Assembly (NCBI GenBank): GCA_910587645.1 | Contig: CAJUNA010000038.1 | Coordinates: 1 to 27,280 of the forward strand | DNA length: 27,280 nucleotides | Direction of reading: 5' to 3' | DNA from: an uncultured Oscillospiraceae bacterium | GTDB lineage: Bacteria > Bacillota > Clostridia > Oscillospirales > Oscillospiraceae | Shown here: positions 16,041 to 23,697 of the stretch, piece by piece | Layout of the letters: the number at the start of each line of letters is the position of its first letter | How positions within the stretch are numbered: position 1 is the first letter of the stretch | Position numbers and translations under genes: made by a program | Notes under the pieces: generated by a model | What the model saw: only the letters and a program-made list of their open reading frames with translations | The model's database searches: none | What the model was told of the DNA's origin: nothing

Positions 16041-17258
16041 CTATTCTACCGCCGGCCCGGCCAGGCCCGGGTTCAGAAATGTCTCTGCCAGCGCATTGCC
16101 CAGCAGCCTAGCGGACAGGAGGGCTTCGTCCAGAGAATTCCCCGCAGCCCCCATCTCTACCAGCAGCGCCCCCGGTGAAACATGCTGGTTATACCGGGAA
16201 TTGCGCACCGAAATTGGCCGCATGAGCGTAGGGTAATCGTCCAAAAGCTGTTGCTGGAGGGCGGCGGCGAATTTTAAATTTTCCTGCCAGTCCGGATGCT
16301 CCAGCCCGCCGCCATCGGTGCCAATGATAAAGGACATCTGTGCGGCGTTCAGCCCCGCCACGCTGCTGACAACCTTATAGGGACTTCCGTCCGCGTCAGA
16401 GATCGCGTCCCGGTGGATGTCCAGCACTAGGGAGATCGAAGGATGCCGCGCGATTGCTTCCTCCGCCGCTGCCAGGGAGCGGCCATAGGCGCCGCTGTAC
16501 TCCGGATAGTCGTAAAGGGTGGTATCATGGAGTACACCGATCCCCGCGTCCTCCAGGGTTTTCGCCAGCTCGTCCCCCACGCGTACCACATTGAAAGCGC
16601 AGTCTGTAGTGCGGCAGTCGCTGCTTGCCTCATACTCCTCGCCAGGGGGCATGGTGTAGGCTTCGCTGCCGTGGGTATGTACGATGAGGACTTTCGGCCC
16701 TTCCTCCGGTGAGAGCGCGGCGGCGAAAGTCCCGTCAAAAATATCCTCAGAAAAGTCTTGATCGGACCGGTTGCTGATATAGACGTTTCCGGCGACAGTG
16801 TATCCGTCCGGTGAGGTGGGGGTCAGCGTCCGCGCCTGTACGCCGTTGTCAGCGAAAACCAAAGGTGGCTCAGCCTGGGCAGGTTCCTCCGGGACTGGCG
16901 CGGCAGGCTCCGGAGGGTTAGCGGGTGGCTCTGCGCCGTCCTGGGAGGGGGCAGGGCTGTCGTCCTCTTCCTCTGTCCGGCGCAGTTCCAGTACCGCGTC
17001 CTGGCTGGAGAGAAGCAGGGGGCTCTGGCCGATGGCCAAGGCGGTGCGGGCGGGAAGTGGCCCACCGCTCCACAGCCCCTTTAATTGGCTCTCCAGCAGG
17101 GTCAGCGCGAGAGCGCCCTGCTGTCCCAGTGTTTCCCATGCGGCGGAGAAACTGGCGCTGGAAGCGGTGGCGGCGACAATGTAAATTACCGCTGCCGCCG
17201 CCAGCAAGGCGGCGATCCTTCTGCGCCACTGGGGGCGCGGGCGGCGTTTGATGGTCAT
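16041..17258 (-). CDS. spoIIP: Stage II sporulation protein P
   Basis: 405 residues. SpoIIP is an amidase/endopeptidase that, with SpoIID and SpoIIM, thins septal peptidoglycan and drives forespore engulfment. Residues 1-14 are basic and cytoplasmic, a membrane anchor spans about 15-33, a proline/acid-rich linker covers about 95-135, and the amidase-like domain runs from ~185. It has VLIVHTHGSEAYTM (His194, His196), LVLDIHRDA (His282) and ALLVEMG (Glu368), the zinc-site and catalytic positions expected. Start ATG 17258 has GGGAG upstream. Same strand as dacF, but separated by a terminator and with its own sigma-E-like promoter. Confidence 0.93.
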   Translation of the reverse strand: MTIKRRPRPQWRRRIAALLAAAAVIYIVAATASSASFSAAWETLGQQGALALTLLESQLKGLWSGGPLPARTALAIGQSPLLLSSQDAVLELRRTEEEDDSPAPSQDGAEPPANPPEPAAPVPEEPAQAEPPLVFADNGVQARTLTPTSPDGYTVAGNVYISNRSDQDFSEDIFDGTFAAALSPEEGPKVLIVHTHGSEAYTMPPGEEYEASSDCRTTDCAFNVVRVGDELAKTLEDAGIGVLHDTTLYDYPEYSGAYGRSLAAAEEAIARHPSISLVLDIHRDAISDADGSPYKVVSSVAGLNAAQMSFIIGTDGGGLEHPDWQENLKFAAALQQQLLDDYPTLMRPISVRNSRYNQHVSPGALLVEMGAAGNSLDEALLSARLLGNALAETFLNPGLAGPAVE

Positions 17259-17291
17259 AAGCGGTCTCCCTTCTCCTGCGTGCTTGTCCTC

Positions 17292-17320
17292 ATTTTATGT
17301 AGGGCTGGCCCGGGTTATGA
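17292..17320 (-). promoter_or_regulatory. Sigma-E-like promoter of spoIIP
   Basis: On the minus strand TCATAAC (17320-17314), 14 bases, CATAAAAT (17299-17292), a close match to the sigma-E pattern. spoIIP is sigma-E controlled in B. subtilis. It lies just after the dacF terminator. Confidence 0.6.
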
Positions 17321-17334
17321 CACCGGTAGGCACG

Positions 17335-17376
17335 CAAAAAAACCGGCCCTTTCCGGGAAACCGGAAAGAGGCCGGG
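17335..17376 (-). terminator. Rho-independent terminator after the carboxypeptidase gene
   Basis: On the minus strand, CCGGCC and CTTTCCGG pair with CCGGAAAG and GGCCGG (17375-17343) with a small internal bulge, followed by seven T (17342-17336). Confidence 0.85.
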
Positions 17377-17398
17377 AGCATACAAACAAGAGAGGGGT

Positions 17399-18535
17399 CT
17401 ATCCGCCCAAAAACGCCGTATGCAGGCATTTTTCCAAGATCTGCCAATAGGTCAGCCGCGCCACCGCCTTTTCTGCCACCAGTGGAAGCTCTGCCAGGAT
17501 CTCCTCGCCGGATGTCACCACCATGCGCCCCAATGGATGGCCCGCTTCCACGGGCGCGGCGAGGGATTCCTCCAACTCGACCTGGACTTCCATAGCGTTG
17601 ACCTTCTCCTTGGCGGCGAGAATAGAGGTATCGCCCGACAGCTTCGGCATAACGGCTGGCGCATCACCCAAGGAGACGGGAATAGGCCGCAAAGGCTCCG
17701 GTGGTTGGGCTTGGGCCAGAGCGTAGGCGGCAAAACCATAATTCAGCAAAGTTTTCGCGCTTTCAAACCGCTGGGTGGAGGTGGGCGACTTCAAGATTAC
17801 CGCGATCAGTTCCATCCCGTCCCGTTCCGCTGTAGCGGAGAGACAATACAGCGCCCCATCGGTACTGCCGGTTTTCAGCCCCGTAGCGCCCTCATAAAAG
17901 CGAATCAGTTTATTGGTGTTGTTTAAGCCAAACTCCCCATTGCGGAGGGTGTCCATCCAGATGGTAGTAAAGCGCCGTACATCCGGGTGGCGCAGAATCA
18001 ATTCCCGGCTCATGAGGGCGATGTCATAAGCGGAGGTCACGTGTCCCTGGGCAGGCAGCCCAGTAGGATTGAGAAATGTCGTATCCTCCATACCGAGCTC
18101 CCTGGCCCTCTGGTTCATCTTTTCCACAAATGCGTCGGCGCTGCCAGCGATATGCTCCGCCAGGGCCACGCTGCAATCGTTGGCGGAAGCAACGCAGACC
18201 GCCTTAAGCATCTCCTCCACAGACATCTGCTCATTTTCCTTCAGCCAGATTTGACTGCCCCCCATGGAGCAGGCGTAGGCGGATGCGGTAACCATGTCCT
18301 CATATTGTAGTGTACCAGAATCAATGGCCTCCATAACCAGCAGCACCGTCATCACCTTTGTCACGCTGGCCGGTTCCAGCCGCTCATGCTCATTGACGGC
18401 GTAAAGAACCTGCCCGGTGGTTTTCTCCATGAGCAGATACGCCCCCGCCTCCACCGCCAGCGATTCCGCCTCCGCCGGGGCGGCCAGAAGCAGCGCCAGC
18501 GTAACAGCCAGCAGGCCGGAAAATGTTTTTTTCAT
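17399..18535 (-). CDS. dacF: D-alanyl-D-alanine carboxypeptidase (DacF/PBP5 type)
   Basis: 378 residues. Low-molecular-weight penicillin-binding protein that removes the terminal D-Ala of peptidoglycan stems. Signal peptide MKKTFSGLLAVTLALLLAAP ending near AEA (21-23). Active-site motifs: Ser57-Val-Thr-Lys60, Ser117-Ala-Asn119 and Lys221-Thr-Gly223. The last ~100 residues form the PBP5 C-terminal beta domain. Ends in a short amphipathic stretch (YWQILEKCL) that could hold it on the membrane. Adjacent to spoIIP, so a sporulation role (dacF type) is likely but dacB or dacA assignments cannot be excluded. The sequence ends just before a strong terminator. Confidence 0.9.
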   Translation of the reverse strand: MKKTFSGLLAVTLALLLAAPAEAESLAVEAGAYLLMEKTTGQVLYAVNEHERLEPASVTKVMTVLLVMEAIDSGTLQYEDMVTASAYACSMGGSQIWLKENEQMSVEEMLKAVCVASANDCSVALAEHIAGSADAFVEKMNQRARELGMEDTTFLNPTGLPAQGHVTSAYDIALMSRELILRHPDVRRFTTIWMDTLRNGEFGLNNTNKLIRFYEGATGLKTGSTDGALYCLSATAERDGMELIAVILKSPTSTQRFESAKTLLNYGFAAYALAQAQPPEPLRPIPVSLGDAPAVMPKLSGDTSILAAKEKVNAMEVQVELEESLAAPVEAGHPLGRMVVTSGEEILAELPLVAEKAVARLTYWQILEKCLHTAFLGG

Positions 18536-18638
18536 ACCATATCCCTTCCTTTTTCAGCATTTCCCTGGGAAATCAGGATTCTTGCTGACAGTTTATGCGG
18601 GAACGGAAAATCAAATGACAGATCTTGCAAATTTCACC

Positions 18639-18667
18639 TTGCATTTTGAAAAGAAGTCTGCTATAAT
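18639..18667 (+). promoter_or_regulatory. Promoter of tRNA-Gly
   Basis: TTGCAT (18639-18644), 17 bases, TATAAT (18662-18667). Transcription would begin about 10 bases before the tRNA. Confidence 0.8.
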
Positions 18668-18684
18668 AACCTCGTTATTGATCA

Positions 18685-18758
18685 GCAGGGTTAGTACATC
18701 GGTAGTACATCGGCTTCCCAAGCCGAGGAGGCGGGTTCGATTCCCGTACCCTGCTCCA
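18685..18758 (+). tRNA. tRNA-Gly (anticodon CCC)
   Basis: 74 bases including CCA. Acceptor stem GCAGGGT pairs with ACCCTGC (18748-18754), followed by TCCA (discriminator T and encoded CCA). D arm GTAC/GTAC, anticodon stem TCGGC/GCCGA with loop TTCCCAA giving CCC, and T arm GCGGG-TTCGATT-CCCGT. All stems form. It is a single-gene transcript with a consensus promoter and terminator. tRNA ends are frequent integration sites, and mobile DNA begins shortly after, but I found no second copy of the tRNA 3' end in this window. Confidence 0.95.
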
Positions 18759-18762
18759 GAGT

Positions 18763-18799
18763 AAACCGCCGTATCTTGAACAGGTACGGCGGTTTTTCT
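18763..18799 (+). terminator. Terminator after tRNA-Gly
   Basis: AAACCGCCGTA (18763-18773) pairs with TACGGCGGTTT (18785-18795), with TTTTT running into TTCTTT. Confidence 0.9.
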
Positions 18800-18849
18800 T
18801 TGAAAAACGGAGGTGTACAACCTCTGGCAGTCCTCCGCGTATGCCTATT

Positions 18850-18975
18850 TTGCCCAATGGAGGGAGGGAAATAGCAGATAAGGCAGTTGGACGAACCAGC
18901 GGCAGACTGAACACAAAGCTGCACGCAATCGTAGATGGTCTAGGCAACCCGTTCGAGTTTCTGCTATCTGATTGA
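18850..18975 (+). pseudogene. IS5-type DDE transposase fragment
   Basis: The frame from 18850 to TGA 18973-18975 reads AVGRTSGRLNTKLHAIVDGL followed by GNPFEFLLSD. This matches the first-catalytic-Asp region of IS5-family transposases (pattern GRSRGGxTTKxHAxxDxLGNP). No start codon and no downstream remainder: only about 40 codons survive. It lies behind the tRNA terminator in a 363-base gap. The rest of that gap (18976-19162) is AT-rich and shows no gene; it should hold the resolvase promoter and possibly its recombination site. Confidence 0.7.
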
Positions 18976-19162
18976 GCGATTCCTCCAAAAACTTAAATAA
19001 TTTCGTAGGATTGACAGCACAAGCTGGACCACTGCTATTTTGCTGATTTACGCCACCTCATATTATTTTTCAAACGTGGCCTAAACGCCAAAGTGGTTTT
19101 ATCCCCTCTTCAGCCCAGATTTTGGTAAAATATAAAGTATTTTATAAAAGGAGGGCTGTGGT

Positions 19163-19774
19163 ATGGCTAGTACTATGTACGGTTACGCCCGGGTATCTAC
19201 GCAAGTGCAAAATGAGGCCCGCCAATTGGCGGCTTTGCGGGAGTTCGGAGTGGCGGAAGAAAATATCATTATTGAAAAGCAGTCCGGCAAGGACTTCAAC
19301 CGCCCCCGGTATCAATATTTAATAGAAAAGTTACATACCGGGGACGTGTTGGTGACACAAAGCATAGACCGTTTGGGCCGGAATTACGATGAGATATTAG
19401 AACAGTGGCGGCTAATCACTAAGGAACGGAAAGCCGCTATCGTTGTGCTGGACATGCCATTGCTGGACACACGGGAGGATCGAGACCTGACTGGGATACT
19501 GATTGCGGATATCGTATTGCAGCTCCTGAGCTATGTAGCACAGAAGGAGCGGGAAAGTATCCGGCAGCGGCAGACAGAGGGTATTGCGGCAGCAAAGGCT
19601 CGGGGCGTACACTGCGGCCGCAAACGAATCCATGTCCCGGATGGGTTTGTGGATATTGCAGCCCAGTGGGAAAATAGAGGCCTATCCGCAACGGCTGCGG
19701 CGGCAAAATTGGGCATGTCCCGGGATACGTTTTTAAGACGGGCAAGGGAATTTTGCGTTAATAGTGAGAACTAG
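19163..19774 (+). CDS. Small serine recombinase (resolvase/invertase family)
   Basis: 203 residues. The catalytic domain has YGYARVST with nucleophile Ser12, VTQSIDRLGRNYDEI with the conserved Arg pair, and the LLSYVAQKERESIRQRQTEG helix; a C-terminal helix-turn-helix follows (LSATAAAAKLGMSRDTFLRR). Such enzymes resolve cointegrates or invert DNA segments. Start ATG has AGGAGGG 7 bases upstream. An AT-rich imperfect palindrome (TATAAAGTATTTTATA, about 19131-19146) lies directly before the gene and could be part of its site. The gene is intact, unlike its neighbours, and ends in a strong terminator, so it is a separate unit. Confidence 0.92.
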   Translation: MASTMYGYARVSTQVQNEARQLAALREFGVAEENIIIEKQSGKDFNRPRYQYLIEKLHTGDVLVTQSIDRLGRNYDEILEQWRLITKERKAAIVVLDMPLLDTREDRDLTGILIADIVLQLLSYVAQKERESIRQRQTEGIAAAKARGVHCGRKRIHVPDGFVDIAAQWENRGLSATAAAAKLGMSRDTFLRRAREFCVNSEN

Positions 19775-19819
19775 AAAGAGCCTGTTCTTCCTTTTAGAGA
19801 GGGAGAACAGGCTCTTTTT
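19775..19819 (+). terminator. Terminator after the serine recombinase
   Basis: AAAGAGCCTGTTCTTCC (19775-19791) pairs with GGGAGAACAGGCTCTTT (19801-19817), then a T run. Confidence 0.9.
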
Positions 19820-19917
19820 GTGTACATATGGGAAAACACATCAAGCTGAGCTTGAGAAATGTAACTAGAAAATCTTATAATTCTCAAGGAATCACAAAAA
19901 AGCGTGTAAAATAGTAA

Positions 19918-20256
19918 ATTTTCCAAGTAAAAGGTATACCTTTTGCCTGGAGACTTCGCTTTCCGGTCACAGAGAACCCGGATATCGTGGGTATGGTTCG
20001 CTGCCTTCGGACGTCTGGTGTGACCAGCCGGATCGAAATGCACACAAACGCCTCTTTGCTGACGGCAGAGATGGCAAAAGAAATTGCACGGGCGGGGTTC
20101 TCCCGGATCATTGTCTCCCTCCAGGGCATGGACGCCAGCACTTACCAGCGTGTCTGCGGCGTCAGGTTGGATTGGGATGATTTTTATACCCTGTTTGACA
20201 AAATCGCGGACACGGTTTCCGTAGAAGAAGTTACTCCTCTCTGGAACCTTGTGTAG
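19918..20256 (+). pseudogene. Radical SAM protein, internal fragment
   Basis: An open stretch after TAA 19915-19917 reads VTENPDIVGMVRCLRT, IEMHTNASLLTAEMAKEIA and AGFSRIIVSLQGMDASTY, typical of the middle strands of a radical SAM barrel (the HTNAS...LLT segment and the following I(I/V)VSLQG). The CxxxCxxC iron-sulfur motif at the N-terminus and the whole C-terminal half are missing, and there is no good ribosome site (a GTG at 19987 could start but has no Shine-Dalgarno). I read it as a scar of a larger gene. The 100 bases before it (19820-19917) carry only short palindromes, such as TCAAGCTGAGCTTGA at 19841-19855. Confidence 0.65.
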
Positions 20257-20320
20257 ATGAAAAAGATACAAGCAAAAAATGCAGAAATAAAGTTATTCAA
20301 TGTGGAAGAAAGAGAACACC

Positions 20321-20776
20321 ATGCCAGAGACAAGAAACTTATGTGCCCAGTTTCCCTTAGACCTGCATCAGCACGTCTGCGAGGCCAGAGAACAGTCGGG
20401 CCTGACCACCGCGCAGTACATCACCAACCTGTTACTCGAATACTACGAAATGAAAGAAAATGGAGGAAAAACGACTATGGCTAACAACAGCAGAACGATG
20501 GCATTCCAGATCCCGGAGGATCTCTTCCAGCGGATCAAAGCCCACCTGGAGCGTGAGACCCAGCGCACTGGCCGGAAGCTGACCCAGCGGGAGTTCGTGC
20601 TGGGGCTGATCGAGGAGACCCTGGAGGCAGCAGAGCGGCAAGCCGTGGAGGATATCCCGGAGCCGGAGGAAGAACAGCCCAGCGAGGACGCCGGTGTCAG
20701 CCCCTGTGAGGCCCAGCCGGAGAGCGGCGACACCCAGCCCCAGGAGGATGGCGAACCCGCCGTGTGGGGCGCATAA
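20321..20776 (+). CDS. Tandem ribbon-helix-helix-like ICE protein
   Basis: 151 residues. Two similar units sit in tandem: residues 1-45 (CAQFPLDLHQHVCEAREQSG then TTAQYITNLLLEYYE) and 57-105 (MAFQIPEDLFQRIKAHLERE then TQREFVLGLIEETLE), each a strand followed by two helices as in ribbon-helix-helix DNA-binding proteins. The tail (110-151) is very acidic and proline-rich. Proteins of this kind are common in conjugative elements of gut Clostridia; the exact function is unknown. Start at MPETRN is from memory of relatives (an ATG at 20300 is in frame). The ATG at 20477 has TGGAGGA 9-10 bases before it, so a shorter protein with only the second unit may also be made. Confidence 0.7.
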   Translation: MPETRNLCAQFPLDLHQHVCEAREQSGLTTAQYITNLLLEYYEMKENGGKTTMANNSRTMAFQIPEDLFQRIKAHLERETQRTGRKLTQREFVLGLIEETLEAAERQAVEDIPEPEEEQPSEDAGVSPCEAQPESGDTQPQEDGEPAVWGA

Positions 20777-20813
20777 CGAAGCGTGTGAGGCCACAACAAT
20801 CGAACAGCAGATG

Positions 20814-20865
20814 AGAAGCTCCCAGAGCATCCCGATCACCGGGATGCTCTGGGGGCTTCTTTTCG
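20814..20865 (+). terminator. Strong terminator after the ribbon-helix-helix gene
   Basis: AGAAGC and CCCAGAGCATCCC (20814-20833) pair with GGGATGCTCTGGG and GCTTCT (20841-20860), loop GATCACC, one single-base mismatch, then TTTTCG. Confidence 0.8.
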
Positions 20866-20867
20866 TT

Positions 20868-20975
20868 TCACCAGGAGGAGGTGAACGACCACGAGGGTTG
20901 GATGGTATCGCCGCTCTCGTCCATGACGGCGCAGTCGTGCTTGAACTTGGAAATGTCGATTCCTACAAAGTACAT
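20868..20975 (-). pseudogene. IS110-family transposase N-terminal stub
   Basis: On the minus strand ATG 20975-20973, preceded by GGAGGAAAC, opens 35 codons beginning MYFVGIDISKFKHDCAVMDE. This is the characteristic start of IS110-family transposases (first Asp of the DEDD site in GIDISK). After SWSFT the sequence departs from the family and stops at 20868, so about 90% of the gene is lost; the break lies against the terminator of the previous gene. Confidence 0.75.
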
Positions 20976-21190
20976 GGTTTCCTCCTTTTCTTGTGTGCAC
21001 TGCTGTTTCCGCACCTGACTTGCCCCTGTACTCACGCAAATTCAAACGTCAAGCGTTAACTATCTAATTACCATTTCAGACAAGCCGATGCGGTCTGAGT
21101 CACCTCCGAACAGTCTGGCTGTAGATCTTATGTACAAATCCGCAGTGCTTGTGCTAATTATATCGCGGGCTGCTACGCCCGCTCTATAAC
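20976..21190 (-). other. Possible IS110 left-end non-coding region
   Basis: About 200 bases upstream of the IS110 stub with no gene. IS110-type elements carry a structured non-coding RNA (bridge RNA) between their left end and the transposase gene, so the remnant of one may lie here. Seen: a 6-base GC hairpin GCGGGC/GCCCGC (21165-21182) and several shorter inverted segments (for example around 21082-21120). The element's exact left end is not recognisable. This is inference from position only. Confidence 0.3.
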
Positions 21191-21261
21191 ATTTTCAAAG
21201 AAAGGAGACATAGTAAAAAACCACCCCTTTCAGGATGGTGTTTATTATACGTGAGATTTTT

Positions 21262-23635
21262 ATGGAACACAAACAGCGGGGCGGCTATCTGATTCCACCA
21301 AACTTTATCGAGGGCGGCACACTGCTGGGTGGCATGTTTAGGACCCGGAATGTCATTGAGACCGGTATCCTGGGCGCCGTTGTTGGACTGCCGGTCCTCA
21401 ACCTGGGATTTTACCTGACCACCCGAATCATCATTCTGTGCCTGACGGCCCTGCCTCTCGTCCTCCTGGCCCTGATTGGCGTTGGGGGAAGCAGTTTGTC
21501 GTCGTTTATTCTGCTGTTTTTCAGCTATCTGCGAAACCGCCGGGTGTTGTCCCAGGACGCTCCGGCGCGGGGGCGGGACGGCAAGGAGCTGTCCATGCTC
21601 CCTACCTGGTTGCGGAGTAAGCGGCCCGCAGAGGAACAGGAGGCCGAAGTCCAGCCCAAAACCAGAAGCCGCTTTCAGGTGGATTTGAAGGCGCGGAAGC
21701 TGGATCAGTTCAAAACATTCCTGGAGCCGGAGGAGGTGGTACGTCCCATCAATCCACTGGTCGACTACATTCCCATTGAGAAGGTCGCCAACGGCATCAT
21801 CTACACCAGAGATCACCGCTATGTCAAGCTGGTCGAGGTGGTCCCGGTCAACTTTCTGCTCCGCAGCGCCCGGGAACAGCGCAGTATCATCTATTCCTTT
21901 ATCAGCTACCTGAAAATTGCGCCGGTGAAGGTACAGTTCAAGGTGCTGACCAAGCGGGCAGATATCAACCGGCACATGGATATGGTACGCCGGGAGCTGG
22001 CCCAGGAGACGGACGAACGCTGCCGCCAGCTGCAAGAGGACTATCTGCGGCTGATTCAACAGCTGGGGTCCCGGGAGGCCATCACCCGGCGGTTTTTCCT
22101 AGTATTTGAACATGAGCTGCTGCCCGGCACCAAACGGGGCCAGGAGGAGGCCGAGGCGATTGCCTCCCTCCAGACTGCCGCCCGCACCGCCGCCAACTAC
22201 CTGCGGCAATGCGGCAACGAGGTCATCAGCCACGAGAATGAGGATGAAGCCACCTGTGAGATCCTGTATAACATCCTCTGCCGTCAGGCCAGCAACGAGA
22301 AGCCCTTTCCCCAAAAGGTCAAGGAGGTGCTGGCTGAATACATGGTGGCCGGACGGCCCCTGGATACCATCCCCTCCAACGATTTCTACGCCCCTTCTCA
22401 TATTGACCTGACCCATGGGCGGTATATCTCTGCATTGATGGTGTTTACTACGCCTATCTGCTTGTATTGTCGAACGGCTATAAGGCCCAGGTTCCCGCCG
22501 GCTGGCTGTCCCTGCTGGTCAACGCCGGGGACGGGATCGACATGGATATGCTTCTCTCCCGCCAGCCCAAGGACCGGATGATAAGGAAGCTGGGCCAGCA
22601 GCTGCGCATCAACCGCAGTAAAATCAAAGAGACCAGCGACACCAACACCGATTTCGACGACCTGGACAGCGCCATCCGAAGCGGTTATCTCCTGAAAGAC
22701 GGTCTGAGCAACAACGAGGACTTCTACTACCTGAATCTGCTCATTACCATCACGGCCGACAATGTGGACGACTTGGAGTGGAAGGTGGCCGAGATGAAAA
22801 AGCTGCTGCTCAGTCAGGATATGGATATACAGCCCTGTTCCTTCTGTTCCGCCGGGCGGACAAGTCGGTGGACGAGCTGTTGGACGGCCCAGGCGGAGTG
22901 GACAAATCTCTGCTGGCCGCGAAAATCCAGCGGCTACACATCTTTTTCAGCCTGCTCATTCCCGATATAAACCATGAGGAACGGCAGCTTTTGGACGATG
23001 CCCTCATCCGCACCTACGCCAAGCGGGGCATTACCCACGAGAACAGCACCCTGAACGACCCCGGCCATCCCGGCCAATACCGCACCATGCCAGTGCTGGG
23101 GGATTTGTACGAGGTGCTGAAGGAATCCCAGGATACCCGGCGGCTGGCAAACATTCTGAACCGGCTGGTCAATGGCTCCGCCAAGACCTTCAACCAGCAG
23201 ACCAACGTATCCCTGGACAACAAGTACATCGTGCTGGACATCTCTGAGCTGACCGGCGACCTGCTGACGGTTGGCATGTTTGTCGCTCTGGATTTCGTTT
23301 GGGACAAGGCCAAGGAGGACCGGACAGTGGAGAAGGCCATCTTCATTGACGAGTGCTGGCAGCTCATTGGGGCCAGCAGCAACCGTCTGGCCGCCGAATT
23401 TGTGCTGGAGATTTTCAAGATCATCCGGGGCTACGGCAGCTCCGCCATCTGCGCCACCCAGAACCTCAACGACTTCTTCGCCCTGGAGGACGGCAAATAC
23501 GGCAAGGGCATCATCAACAACAATAACGTGACGGTGGAGATCAAGTGCAGCCAGATGGAGAAGGAGCTGATCACCACTGACCGCCATGAGCTTCAGGAGC
23601 TGCTGAACCGGGCCGAGGGCCAGGAGACGGGATAG
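21262..23635 (+). pseudogene. Broken PrgI-VirB4 conjugal transfer ATPase
   Basis: In intact relatives this is an ATPase that powers the type IV secretion channel of an ICE (CD1110-type VirB4). Residues 1-100 are the PrgI-like part with two membrane segments (ETGILGAVVGLPVLNLGFYL and IIILCLTALPLVLLALIG). The VirB4 body follows: NPLVDYIPIEKVANGIIYTR, NFLLRSAREQRSIIYSF. Three lesions break it. At 22428-22431 a doubled CT shifts the frame (ggtatatctctgcattgatg). Near 22843 the frame changes again and the segment carrying Walker A is missing. Near 23512-23524 about 40 residues are absent in frame. The C-terminal part still has Walker B (KAIFIDECWQL) and IRGYGSSAICATQNLNDFFA. It cannot give a working ATPase. 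No good ribosome site precedes ATG 21262. Confidence 0.85.
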
Positions 23636-23697
23636 TGCGTATTCGGGCGGCGGCAGTACGTCTTTAATACGGCAATGATACGTATGGGAGGCAGAAT

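Noticed and set aside
18685..18758. tRNA-Gly 3' end as the ICE attachment site
   Set aside because: No second copy of the tRNA end was found in the window and no integrase of the tyrosine type is adjacent; the idea stays open only outside the window.
20694..21059. Plus-strand 121-codon frame across the terminator and IS110 stub
   Set aside because: It crosses a strong terminator hairpin and overlaps two recognisable sequences in other frames.
21203..21240. Terminator-like hairpin on the minus strand before VirB4
   Set aside because: The ACCACCCC/GGATGGTG arms pair only partly; too weak to call.
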